Assembly: GCA_041677345.1 (NCBI GenBank)
Contig: JBAYQE010000003.1
Location: 9,616 to 73,615, forward strand
DNA from: JALOAT01 sp041677345
GTDB taxonomy: Bacteria; Pseudomonadota; Gammaproteobacteria; Thiohalomonadales; Thiohalomonadaceae
Reading direction: 5' to 3'
DNA: 64,000 bases
The position numbers were made by a program, and so were the translations under genes. Each line of letters begins with the position of its first letter. The first letter of the stretch is position 1. Below, piece by piece: positions 44,244 through 52,351 of this stretch. A model generated the notes under the pieces. It had not been told where the DNA came from, ran no database searches, and saw only the letters and a list, made by a program, of their open reading frames with translations.

Positions 44244-45452
44244 TCAGCCCTGCGAGTGCAGGGCCGACGTGGTATCCGCCACCCACCGCACTGCGTCGAT
44301 GAAGCTACGGGTGTAGGTGGCGGGGGCAATGCCGGAGTCTTCGAGCAGGTCCCAGGCCGCGCACTCATAGTGCAACACGTGACCGAGGACGTCACCGATG
44401 GGCCCCGCGCGGTAGACCAGCGCCGCCTTGACCTCCTTCACCAGCGGCAGGTCCGCCACCACGCGTTCCATGGGCTGATCCATGAGAGCATCCAGCACCG
44501 ACAGCAGGCCGGCCGTGAAGTAGTGCTCCGGATCGGAGCGGTCTTGCACCCGTGCCAACTGCTCACACATCTTGGCGCGCACCAGCGCCGTATCGAGCAG
44601 GGCACGCGGCTTATCCTCCACGCGCGCCAACAGGATCAGACTGGCCCAGTTGCGGATGGTCTCGGTGCCCAGCATGAGCAGGGCCTGGCGTACCGAATCA
44701 ATCTGGTGGCGCAGGGCGAGCGCGGCGGAATTCACATAGCGAAGCAAGCGGTAGGCGAGCCCCACGTCCCGGACGATGATCTCTTCGAGTTCCTTGAACT
44801 CCACCGCCGGGTCCTGAATGCGCGCCAGCAACTGCAGCAGCACCATGCGATTGGCACCAACGCTGCGCGACCGGATCACATGCGGCTTGGCAAGGAAATA
44901 GCCCTGGAAGTAGTCGAAACCCAGTGCGCGGCAGAGCTCGAATTCTTCATAGGATTCCACCTTCTCGGCCACCAGCTTGACACCGTGGTGACGCAGGCGC
45001 GCCACGTGTTCGCGCAGCTCCTGCTCGCCCAGGCTGAGCACGTCCAGCTTCACGATGCGGGCATGGCGGAGCAGGGGTTCGATACCGGGGCGGAAACGGA
45101 AGTCGTCGAGCGCAATGGTGTAGCCCCGTAGCGCGAGTTCTTCGAGGGTGGCGAGCACCACGGGCACGGGCTCCACGTCCTCCAGCACCTCCAGCGCGAC
45201 CTGGTGGGGTGGAAACGGCAGCGGATAATGGCCATCGAGAAAGCCGGTCGACAGATTGATGAACACCGTGTGTTTGCCCGCGACGGCGTCCAGTCCCATA
45301 TCCATGACGGTATTGAGGATGATCTGGCCGGTCATGGCGTCGCCGTGCGGCAGCGCCCCACCCGGGCAACGAAACAGGAGTTCGTAGGCGAATACCGCGA
45401 GGTCCCGGTCGTAGATGGGCTGGCGGCCCACGTAGATGTCTTCCATTGTCAT
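44244..45452 (-). CDS. EAL-HDOD protein with degenerate EAL (YuxH-like)
   Basis: 402 aa. Residues 1-200 resemble an EAL phosphodiesterase but the catalytic EAL reads ELL (Glu24) within YELLFR, and the metal-loop DDFGTG is DDFRFRPG, so c-di-GMP hydrolysis is unlikely. Residues 200-400 form an HDOD domain (LLQLLARIQDPAVEFKELEE, GLAYRLLRYVNSAAL). Such proteins are c-di-GMP receptors or regulators. The Shine-Dalgarno GAAGGAATC is inside a 7-bp hairpin (45455-45470). Confidence 0.88.
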   Translation of the reverse strand: MTMEDIYVGRQPIYDRDLAVFAYELLFRCPGGALPHGDAMTGQIILNTVMDMGLDAVAGKHTVFINLSTGFLDGHYPLPFPPHQVALEVLEDVEPVPVVLATLEELALRGYTIALDDFRFRPGIEPLLRHARIVKLDVLSLGEQELREHVARLRHHGVKLVAEKVESYEEFELCRALGFDYFQGYFLAKPHVIRSRSVGANRMVLLQLLARIQDPAVEFKELEEIIVRDVGLAYRLLRYVNSAALALRHQIDSVRQALLMLGTETIRNWASLILLARVEDKPRALLDTALVRAKMCEQLARVQDRSDPEHYFTAGLLSVLDALMDQPMERVVADLPLVKEVKAALVYRAGPIGDVLGHVLHYECAAWDLLEDSGIAPATYTRSFIDAVRWVADTTSALHSQG

Positions 45453-45454
45453 CC

Positions 45455-45470
45455 GATTCCTTCAGGAATC
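45455..45470 (-). promoter_or_regulatory. Hairpin over the ribosome-binding site of the EAL-HDOD gene
   Basis: GATTCCT-TC-AGGAATC, 7-bp arms. On the transcript the 3' arm carries the AAGGAATC Shine-Dalgarno a few bases before the ATG, so pairing would hide it. Confidence 0.5.
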
Positions 45471-45495
45471 CCTAACTCAATCCAGGGTCATCACT

Positions 45496-45529
45496 GACAC
45501 GGCAAGTGTCCATCACGTTCAGTGGACAC
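45496..45529. promoter_or_regulatory. Mutually exclusive inverted repeats between the EAL-HDOD and desaturase genes
   Basis: GACAC (45496-45500) can pair with GTGTC (45506-45510), while the overlapping GTGTCCA (45506-45512) pairs with TGGACAC (45523-45529). The GTGTCCA-N10-TGGACAC dyad also has the size of a dimeric repressor operator. It is about 110-140 bp upstream of the desaturase start. Confidence 0.5.
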
Positions 45530-45636
45530 ATTGCGAGCGCCTGCGCACCCCGCAGGCTATCAGAAATCCCGTAGCGCGCTCTACGTACCCGGCAGCTATA
45601 TATCCATGCTGGAACCACGATGTGAGGTAGTTACCC

Positions 45637-46815
45637 ATGTCCAACGGTATGCTCGACTTGCCGCTCGCGGGCTATGTGCTTTACACCCTGTCCGTCACGC
45701 ACGTGACCATCGTGGCGGTGACCCTCTACCTGCACCGCGCACAGGCGCATCGTGCGGTGGAACTCCATCCCGCGATGAGCCACTTCTTCCGCTTCTGGCT
45801 ATGGCTCACCACCGGCATGGTGACCCGCCAGTGGGTGGCCGTGCACCGCAAGCACCACGCCCACTGCGAAGGCACCGAGGACCCGCACAGCCCACAGGTC
45901 TTGGGGTTATCACATGTACTCTGGCGGGGCGCGGAGCTCTACCGCAGCGAGGCCGCCAAGCGCGACACGCTGGAGCGATTCGGCAAGGGAACGCCGAACG
46001 ACTGGCTGGAACGCCACGTGTATGGGCACGGCGGGTTGGGCGTGACCCTCATGCTCGCCGTCGACCTGGTCCTGCTCGGCGTGGGCGGGCTCAGCGTCTG
46101 GGGTATCCAGATGCTATGGATCCCCTTCTGGGCGGCGGGGGTGATCAACGGCGTGGGGCACTACTTCGGCTACCGCAACTTCCAGACCCCGGATGCCTCG
46201 CGGAACATCGTGCCTGTCGGCCTGCTCATCGGTGGCGAGGAATTGCACAACAACCACCATGCCTATCCCCATTCGGCCAAGCTGTCGGCACAGCGCTGGG
46301 AGTTGGATATCGGCTGGTTGTACATCCGCCTGCTTTCGGCATTGCGCCTCGCGCGGATCAGGTCGGTGGCTCCGCCGCCGGCGAAGCGTACGCGTGCGGG
46401 ACTCGACGTGGAAGCCGCACGCGCCATCGTGGTGGCACGGTTGCAGGTGCTTGCCGGCTACGGACGGGAGGTACTCGCGCGGATCCTCCGGGACGAACTG
46501 AGGCGTGTGCCGGATCGGCGCCTGAAGCGCCAGCTCAGGACTGTGCGTCCGTTACTGCTGCTGGAAGAGGCTCTGCTCGACGAGCACCGGCGGCGCGATC
46601 TCGATCGGGCCTTGAGCCACAGCCAGGCGCTACGTACCGCCTACGAGTTCCGCAGGCGTCTCCAGGCGGTGTGGCAACAGTCTGCCGCGCACGGCCCCGA
46701 GGCCATGCTCAAGGCCCTGCAGGAGTGGTGTCGCCAGGCCGAGGTCACCGGTATCGATGCGCTGTCGGAATTCGCGCGGCGGCTGGGTGGTTACCGCCTG
46801 CGCCGGTCCACATGA
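45637..46815 (+). CDS. Fatty acyl desaturase with a transposase-like C-terminal tail
   Basis: 392 aa. The N-terminal part (about 1-240) is a membrane delta-9-type desaturase with the three His boxes HRAQAHR, HRKHHAH and ELHNNHHAYP. The C-terminal part (about 270-390; LRTAYEFRRRLQAVW, ALQEWCRQAEVTGI, LSEFARRLGGYRL) recalls the C-terminal end of ISL3-family transposases. From memory such tails occur on other gammaproteobacterial desaturases. The tail's function is unknown. GAGGTAG precedes the ATG. Confidence 0.85.
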   Translation: MSNGMLDLPLAGYVLYTLSVTHVTIVAVTLYLHRAQAHRAVELHPAMSHFFRFWLWLTTGMVTRQWVAVHRKHHAHCEGTEDPHSPQVLGLSHVLWRGAELYRSEAAKRDTLERFGKGTPNDWLERHVYGHGGLGVTLMLAVDLVLLGVGGLSVWGIQMLWIPFWAAGVINGVGHYFGYRNFQTPDASRNIVPVGLLIGGEELHNNHHAYPHSAKLSAQRWELDIGWLYIRLLSALRLARIRSVAPPPAKRTRAGLDVEAARAIVVARLQVLAGYGREVLARILRDELRRVPDRRLKRQLRTVRPLLLLEEALLDEHRRRDLDRALSHSQALRTAYEFRRRLQAVWQQSAAHGPEAMLKALQEWCRQAEVTGIDALSEFARRLGGYRLRRST

Positions 46816-46843
46816 AAAAGCCCGGCACGGGCCGGGCTCTTTC
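46816..46843. terminator. Bidirectional terminator between desaturase and rpmG
   Basis: AGCCCGGC (46819-46826) pairs with GCCGGGCT (46831-46838). On the minus strand it is followed by five T, the better orientation, serving rpmB-rpmG; on the plus strand it ends CTTTC. Confidence 0.8.
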
Positions 46844-46866
46844 GTTGCGCCGGAGGCGAGGCGCGA

Positions 46867-47034
46867 TTACTTGATCTTCGCTTCCTTGTACAGCACGTGC
46901 TGGCGGACGACGGGATCGTACTTCTTGATCTCCATCTTTTCCGGCATGGTGCGCTTGTTCTTGGTCGTGGTGTAGTAGTGGCCGGTACCGGCGCTGGAAA
47001 CCAGCTTGATCTTGTCGCGTGCACCCTTGGCCAT
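46867..47034 (-). CDS. rpmG: 50S ribosomal protein L33
   Basis: 55-aa basic protein of the large subunit. MAKGARDKIKLVSSAGTGH and YTTTKNKRTMPEKMEIKKYD match the zinc-free L33 form (no CxxC pair), as in E. coli. It follows rpmB with a 3-nt gap and ends in the terminator at 46816-46843. Confidence 0.97.
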   Translation of the reverse strand: MAKGARDKIKLVSSAGTGHYYTTTKNKRTMPEKMEIKKYDPVVRQHVLYKEAKIK

Positions 47035-47037
47035 GGC

Positions 47038-47274
47038 TTACACCTTCTCGCCGCGGGCACGCATGTCCGCCAGTACGGCGTCGATGCCCTTTTTGTCGAT
47101 GATGCGCATGCCCTTGGAGCTCACACGCAGGCTCACGAAGCGCTTCTCGCCCTCCACCCAGAAGCGGTGGGTGTGCAGGTTGGGCAGGAAGCGACGGTTG
47201 GTCTTGTTGTTGGCATGGGACACATTGTGTCCGGTGACCGGGCGCTTACCGGTCACTTGGCAAACTCTGGACAT
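47038..47274 (-). CDS. rpmB: 50S ribosomal protein L28
   Basis: 78-aa protein that begins SRVCQVTGKRPVTGHNVSHA and includes TNRRFLPNLHTHRFW and VSSKGMRIIDKKG, standard for L28. It heads the rpmB-rpmG operon and lies downstream of radC on the same strand, separated by a terminator. Confidence 0.98.
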   Translation of the reverse strand: MSRVCQVTGKRPVTGHNVSHANNKTNRRFLPNLHTHRFWVEGEKRFVSLRVSSKGMRIIDKKGIDAVLADMRARGEKV

Positions 47275-47377
47275 GGGCTCTTGCCTCCGGATTCTCGAAT
47301 TCTGACCCGCCGCTGGGCAGGAAGCCGGGTTTTATAACAGAAACCCGTTGGCGGAACAAGCCTGGGGAGCTGAAGAG

Positions 47378-47407
47378 AAAAGCTTGAACCACGGGGTTAA
47401 AGCTTTT
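47378..47407 (-). terminator. Terminator overlapping the radC stop codon
   Basis: AAAAGCTT (47378-47385) and AAGCTTTT (47400-47407) plus an inner AACC/GGTT pair. The hairpin includes the last base of the radC stop. It carries an ACCACGGGG word, linking it to the CACGGGG repeat family. Confidence 0.75.
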
Positions 47408-48078
47408 CACAACAACCCGCGCTCGGCGAAGGAGACCATGTTCTCGCCGACGATGATGTGGTCCAGCACGCGCACGTCCACCAGGGCGAGGGCGTCCTTG
47501 AGGCGGCGGGTGATGGCCTCGTCGGCACGGCTGGGCTCGGCCACGCCGGAGGGATGGTTATGGGCCAGGATCACGGCCGCCGCGTTATGGGTGAGGACCC
47601 GGCGGACCACCTCGCGGGGGTGGACGCTGGCACCGTCCACGGTGCCGAAGAACAGTTCCTCGAAGGCGAGCACGCGGTGACGGTTGTCCAGGAACAGCAC
47701 GGCGAACACCTCTTGGGGGCGGTCGCGCAGGCGGGCGCTCAGGTAGCGGCGGGTGGCGTCAGGGCTGGTGAGCGCATCACCGCGGGCGAGGGTGCTCGCC
47801 AGGTGTCGGCGGGCCAGTTCCAGGGTGGCCTGCAACTGCACATACTTGGCTGCACCCAGGCCCGGGCGGGCGCAAAAGGTGGTGACGTTGGCCTCGAGCA
47901 GTGGACGCAGGCCACCGAAGCCGGTGAGTAACTCCCGCGCCAGGTCGACCGCGGTCTTGCCGCGCAAGCCGGTGCGCAGGAAGATGGCGAGCAACTCGGC
48001 GTCCGACAACGCCTCCGGGCCGCGCTCCAGCAGTTTTTCCCGCGGCCGCTCCGCCAGCGGCCAATCCGATATGGCCAT
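47407..48078 (-). CDS. radC: RadC/JAMM-domain DNA repair-associated protein
   Basis: 223-aa UPF0758 protein. An N-terminal helix-hairpin-helix half (RPREKLLERGPEALSDAELLAIFLRTG) is followed by a JAMM metalloprotease-like domain with HNHPSG and later Asp. The name is historical; a direct repair role is unproven. GGAGG precedes the ATG at 48078. The frame continues open far upstream over coaBC but without a start. Confidence 0.93.
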   Translation of the reverse strand: MAISDWPLAERPREKLLERGPEALSDAELLAIFLRTGLRGKTAVDLARELLTGFGGLRPLLEANVTTFCARPGLGAAKYVQLQATLELARRHLASTLARGDALTSPDATRRYLSARLRDRPQEVFAVLFLDNRHRVLAFEELFFGTVDGASVHPREVVRRVLTHNAAAVILAHNHPSGVAEPSRADEAITRRLKDALALVDVRVLDHIIVGENMVSFAERGLL

Positions 48079-48149
48079 GGGACCTCCGTGTCCTGTACGT
48101 GAAGGCCGCATGGTAACGGCTGCGGGGCGGGTCGAAAAGCGGGAGCCGG

Positions 48150-48208
48150 CCAATCGCGCGCGGAAGGTCGCTCCCGCGGCCCATCGCGGCCACAAGCGCG
48201 CTCCCACG
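48150..48208 (-). repeat. Pair of tandem REP-like elements between radC and coaBC
   Basis: On the minus strand, GTGGGAGCGCGCTTGTGG followed by CCGCGATGGG, then a second, more diverged copy beginning GCGGGAGCGACC and ending GCGCGATTGG. Same family as at 11915 and 63926. Confidence 0.7.
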
Positions 48209-48228
48209 GCGTGATAAACTCCGCCGCC

Positions 48229-49431
48229 ATGAACCTGCAGGGTAAGCACATACTCCTCGGCATTACCGGCGGCATCGCGGCCTACAAGACCCCGGCGCTG
48301 GTACGCGCGCTGGGTCGCGCCGGCGCCGAGGTGCGCGTGGTGACCACACCCGCCGCCGAGGCCTTCGTGACCCCATTGAGCCTGCAGGCAGTGTCGGGGC
48401 ACCCGGTGCGCCGCGATCTCTTCGACGCCGCGGCCGAGGCCGGCATGGATCACATCGCCCTGGCGCGCTGGGCCGACCTGGTGCTGGTGGCCCCGGCCAC
48501 GGCGGATTTCATGGCACGCCTGGCCGCCGGCATGGCCGATGACCTGCTCGCCACCCTGTGCCTCGCCACCGCCGCGCCCATTGCCCTCGCCCCGGCCATG
48601 AACCAGCAGATGTGGCGGGCCCTGGCGACCGCGCACAATGCGCGCGTATTGGCCGCACGCGGCGTGCACCTGTTCGGCCCGGCCGAGGGCGAGCAGGCCT
48701 GTGGCGAGAGCGGCCCGGGCCGTATGCTGGAGCCCGGCGAACTGGTCGAGCGTTGTACCGACTTGTTGGCGGCCCGTGGCACCCTGGCGGGCGTGCGCGT
48801 CCTGGTGACGGCCGGCCCCACCCGCGAAGCCGTGGACCCGGTGCGCTTCCTGTCGAACCGCAGCTCCGGTCGCATGGGCTTCGCCATGGCCGAGGCCGCC
48901 GCCGCGCTCGGGGCCGGGGTAACCCTGGTGAGTGGCCCGGTGGACCTGCCGACGCCGGCGGGTGTGGAACGCGTGGACGTAGTGAGCGCCGCGGAAATGG
49001 CCGCGGCCGTGGCGGCACGCAGCTTCGATGTGTTCATCGGCACCGCGGCAGTCGCCGACTACCGGCCGGTGCAGAGCGCCGACCAGAAGATCAAGAAGAC
49101 CGCCGAACGTCTCACCCTGGAGCTGGAGCGCAACCCGGATATCCTGGCGTCGGTCGCTGCCCGGGCCGACCGCCCCTTCACCGTCGGCTTCGCCGCCGAG
49201 ACCGGGCACCTCGAGGCCCATGCCCGTGACAAGCTGACCCGCAAGCAGCTCGACCTCATCGCCGCCAACGACGTGAGCGCCGGCGCACAGGGCGGCTTCG
49301 ACAGCCCGGTCAATGCCCTGCGCGTGTTCTGGGCCGGCGGTGAGGTCAGCCTGCCGCTGCAGGACAAGCGCCGCCTGGCGCGACAACTGATGGACTTGAT
49401 CGTCGAACATTACCGGAGCCGTCGCTCATGA
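48229..49431 (+). CDS. coaBC: Bifunctional phosphopantothenoylcysteine decarboxylase/synthetase CoaBC
   Basis: 400-aa fused enzyme for two CoA steps. The N-terminal flavoprotein CoaC has LLGITGGIAAYK and PAMNQQMW; the C-terminal CoaB has TAGPTREAVDPVRFLSNRSSGRMG (quoted in parts: TAGPTREAVDP, FLSNRSSGRMG) and KIKKTAER. It overlaps dut by 4 bp. With coaD at 35471 the window holds the central CoA genes. Confidence 0.96.
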   Translation: MNLQGKHILLGITGGIAAYKTPALVRALGRAGAEVRVVTTPAAEAFVTPLSLQAVSGHPVRRDLFDAAAEAGMDHIALARWADLVLVAPATADFMARLAAGMADDLLATLCLATAAPIALAPAMNQQMWRALATAHNARVLAARGVHLFGPAEGEQACGESGPGRMLEPGELVERCTDLLAARGTLAGVRVLVTAGPTREAVDPVRFLSNRSSGRMGFAMAEAAAALGAGVTLVSGPVDLPTPAGVERVDVVSAAEMAAAVAARSFDVFIGTAAVADYRPVQSADQKIKKTAERLTLELERNPDILASVAARADRPFTVGFAAETGHLEAHARDKLTRKQLDLIAANDVSAGAQGGFDSPVNALRVFWAGGEVSLPLQDKRRLARQLMDLIVEHYRSRRS

Positions 49432-49889
49432 AACGCCATCCCGTGCAACTGAAAATCCTCGATGAGCGCCTCGGCCGCGACTATCCCCCGCCGGAGTACG
49501 CCACGGCCGGTGCCGCCGGCCTCGACTTGCGCGCCATGCTGGAGGCGCCGGTCATCCTCGGCCCGGGCGAGACCACCCTGGTACCCACGGGCATCGCCGT
49601 GCACATAGGCGATCCGGGCCTCGCGGCCATGCTGCTGCCCCGCTCCGGGCTCGGCCACAAACACGGCATCGTACTCGGCAACCTGGTGGGCCTCATCGAT
49701 TCCGACTACCAGGGGCAGGTATTCGTGTCCTGTTGGAACCGGGGGAACGATTCTTTTACGATCCAGGTCGGCGAGCGGATCGCACAGATGGTCTTCGTGC
49801 CGGTGGTGCAGGTCGCCTTCCAGATCGTCGATAACTTCAATGAGAGTGCGCGCGGTACCGGCGGCTTCGGCCACACCGGACGACACTGA
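49428..49889 (+). CDS. dut: dUTP diphosphatase
   Basis: 153-aa trimeric dUTPase that makes dUMP and keeps uracil out of DNA. Motifs: AGAAGLDLRA, PRSGLGHKHG, GLIDSDYQGQ, GERIAQMVF and the glycine-rich ARGTGGFGHTG that closes over the substrate. It overlaps coaBC, as in E. coli. Confidence 0.98.
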   Translation: MKRHPVQLKILDERLGRDYPPPEYATAGAAGLDLRAMLEAPVILGPGETTLVPTGIAVHIGDPGLAAMLLPRSGLGHKHGIVLGNLVGLIDSDYQGQVFVSCWNRGNDSFTIQVGERIAQMVFVPVVQVAFQIVDNFNESARGTGGFGHTGRH

Positions 49890-50019
49890 AGCTCGAACGC
49901 GCCCGGGTGCATCCACCCATCCGCCGCCTGTCCCCGCCCGCGGCGGCAACGCACAGGTTTGCCAACGGTGCGCCGTAGCGCACGGCGGTCTTCGTCAACT
50001 TCGGAGTACCTTCACAATC

Positions 50020-50913
50020 ATGAGCCCCAACACCCCTGCGGCGGTGACCAACGCCCGCATCCTGTCCGAAGCCCTGCCCTATATCCGGCGCTTCTACGGC
50101 AAGACCATCGTCATCAAGTACGGCGGCAACGCCATGAACGATGCCGCCGACGTGAGCTTCGCGCGCGACGTCGTACTCATGAAGCTGGTGGGCATGAATC
50201 CGGTGGTGGTGCACGGTGGCGGGCCGCAGATCGGCGACCTGCTCAAGCGCCTCGGCAAGGAGAGCCACTTCATCGAGGGCATGCGCGTCACCGATGCCGA
50301 GACCATGGACGTGGTGCAGATGGTACTCGGCGGCCTGGTCAACAAGCAGATCGTCAGCCTGCTCAACCGCCACGGCGGCAAGGCCGTGGGCCTGACCGGC
50401 AAGGACGCGGACCTCATCCGTGCCCGCAAGCTCACCTTCAAGCGCAACGCCCCCGAGATGAACGCCCCCGAGATCATCGACATCGGCCATGTGGGCGAGG
50501 TGGAATCGGTGGACGGCACCGTGGTGGACATGCTGGTGCAGGGCGATTTCATCCCGGTCATCGCGCCGGTGGGCGTGGGCCCGGACGGCGAGTCCTACAA
50601 CATCAACGCCGACGTGGTGGCCGGCAAGGTGGCCGAGGCACTCAAGGCCGAGAAGCTCATGCTGCTCACCAACACCGCCGGCCTGCTCGACAAGCAGGGC
50701 CAGGTGCTCACCGGTCTCACCGCCGCACAAGTGGACGGGCTCATCGGCGACGGCACCATCTACGGTGGCATGCTGCCCAAGATCCGCTGCGCGGTCGAGG
50801 CGGTGAACAACGGCGTGCAGAGTGCGCACATCATTGACGGCCGCGTGGAGCACGCGTTGCTGCTGGAGATTTTCACCGACGAAGGTGTCGGTTCGCTGAT
50901 CCGTAAGGAGTAA
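50020..50913 (+). CDS. argB: N-acetylglutamate kinase ArgB
   Basis: 297-aa amino acid kinase of arginine synthesis. KTIVIKYGGNAM, VVHGGGPQIG, and TNTAGLLD are family landmarks. The extra N-terminal helix (ARILSEALPYIRRFYGK) is typical of the arginine-inhibited hexameric type of pseudomonads, so feedback inhibition is inferred. Unlike pseudomonads, no algC lies between dut and argB. Confidence 0.97.
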   Translation: MSPNTPAAVTNARILSEALPYIRRFYGKTIVIKYGGNAMNDAADVSFARDVVLMKLVGMNPVVVHGGGPQIGDLLKRLGKESHFIEGMRVTDAETMDVVQMVLGGLVNKQIVSLLNRHGGKAVGLTGKDADLIRARKLTFKRNAPEMNAPEIIDIGHVGEVESVDGTVVDMLVQGDFIPVIAPVGVGPDGESYNINADVVAGKVAEALKAEKLMLLTNTAGLLDKQGQVLTGLTAAQVDGLIGDGTIYGGMLPKIRCAVEAVNNGVQSAHIIDGRVEHALLLEIFTDEGVGSLIRKE

Positions 50914-50919
50914 GAGCGA

Positions 50920-51543
50920 ATGGCGGAGAAGAGCGAGAAACACTCACGCCGGCAGCAGATCCTGGAGGCCTTGGCGCACCAGTTGGAGACCAGCCCGGGG
51001 GAGCGCATCACCACCGCCAGCCTGGCCAAGGCCGTGGGCGTGTCCGAGGCGGCGCTTTATCGCCATTTCCCCAGCAAGGCGCGCATGTTCGAGGGCTTGA
51101 TCGAGTTCATCGAGGATTCGGTGTTCGGTCTGGTGAACCGCATCCTGGCCGAACATGACAGTGCCGCCGCGCGCTGCGAGCGCATCCTCACGGTCCTGCT
51201 GGGTTTTTCCGCACGCAATCCGGGCATCACGCGCATCCTGGTGGGCGATGCCCTGGTGGGTGAGACCGACCGGCTGCGGGTACGCATCGGCCAGTTCTTC
51301 GATCGCATGGAGACACAGCTCAAGCAGGTGCTGCGCGAAGGCGAACTGGCCGGAGAGGTACGGCCCGGCACCCCGGTGGGGGCAGCGGCCAACCTGCTCC
51401 TTTCCGTGGCGGCAGGACGCATGGGACAGTTCGTACGCAGCGGCTTCAAACGCGAGCCGCTGGAGGCCTGGGAGCAGCAATGGCCCATGCTGGCGCAAGG
51501 CCTGTTCGCCACGCGCACCCTGCCCGGCGTGGCCCTCGGTTGA
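50920..51543 (+). CDS. slmA: Nucleoid occlusion factor SlmA
   Basis: 207-aa TetR-fold DNA-binding protein that blocks FtsZ assembly over the nucleoid. HTH: ITTASLAKAVGVSEAALYRHF. Start MAEKSEKHSRRQQILEALA and FVRSGFKREPLEAWEQQW are specific to SlmA. It lies 6 nt after argB; in E. coli it follows dut directly. Confidence 0.95.
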   Translation: MAEKSEKHSRRQQILEALAHQLETSPGERITTASLAKAVGVSEAALYRHFPSKARMFEGLIEFIEDSVFGLVNRILAEHDSAAARCERILTVLLGFSARNPGITRILVGDALVGETDRLRVRIGQFFDRMETQLKQVLREGELAGEVRPGTPVGAAANLLLSVAAGRMGQFVRSGFKREPLEAWEQQWPMLAQGLFATRTLPGVALG

Positions 51544-51622
51544 CGCCTGCGGCAACGGCCCGCGCCGCGACGCTCCGGCTGAAGCGCGGGCCCTGACGCC
51601 AGGCGGGGCAGGAACGCAGGCG

Positions 51623-52255
51623 CTACTTCCCGCGCATCTCCGTCAGCTCACGGAAACGCAGCAGGTCCTGGTCGTACTTGTGCTCCAGGGCCACCAGTTC
51701 CTCCTGCTTCACGGCCACATAGGCCTGCTTGTTCTCGAGCTGCTTCTGCAGCGTGCCCATGTCGTTCTGGAGAGCCGTCGGGACGGACTTGCCGGCACGC
51801 CCCAAGCGTTCCGCACGCTTGTGGTATTCGGCGAGCTTGGCTTCCAGCTTGTCGATATTCATGCGCGTATAGGTAAGCACGTCCTTGAGCGCGGAGACCT
51901 GGCGCTCGCGGGCCATGATGATGTCCTGCTCACTGGCGAAGGTGGAAAGCAGCACGCGGTCGTTGCGCGCCTGCTCCTCACGCCGTCGCTGCGCCTCGAC
52001 AGCCTGTGCATCCTGCACCTCCTTCTGTCGTTCCTGCTCCGCGCGCTCTTGGGGACTCATGGCCGGTTCCTGCACCTCGAGGGTCATGCCGTGCTGGTTG
52101 AGCACGCGACTCTCCTGTTGCGCGTACTCAGGCGGCACTTCATTGCCGCATTCACGCACGCCGTCGCTGTTGGTCCAGCACTTGATGGCCGCCGGTGTGG
52201 GTGCCGCGCCCAGGGCAAGCATCAGCGCAGCGAGTAGATGAGGTGTGATACGCAT
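51623..52255 (-). CDS. Exported DUF4124-like coiled-coil protein
   Basis: 210-aa protein with a signal peptide (LLAALMLALGAAPTPAA), a short DUF4124-like segment IKCWTNSDGVRECGNEVPPEY with two Cys that could form a disulfide, then a long Glu/Gln/Arg-rich coiled coil (QERAEQERQKEVQDAQAVEA). Function unknown. It is probably periplasmic. Confidence 0.8.
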   Translation of the reverse strand: MRITPHLLAALMLALGAAPTPAAIKCWTNSDGVRECGNEVPPEYAQQESRVLNQHGMTLEVQEPAMSPQERAEQERQKEVQDAQAVEAQRRREEQARNDRVLLSTFASEQDIIMARERQVSALKDVLTYTRMNIDKLEAKLAEYHKRAERLGRAGKSVPTALQNDMGTLQKQLENKQAYVAVKQEELVALEHKYDQDLLRFRELTEMRGK

Positions 52256-52351
52256 GACATTCCCGCTTGAGACTCAGGTCGATAGTCCGATGAGCCGTCG
52301 CGGCCAGTATACTGCCGTGCCTGTCGTCTCCCCACCGCCCACCCCGAATCT

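Noticed and set aside
45637..46815. A complete ISL3 insertion sequence at the desaturase
   Set aside because: Only the C-terminal pattern resembles a transposase; no DDE core, no terminal inverted repeats seen.
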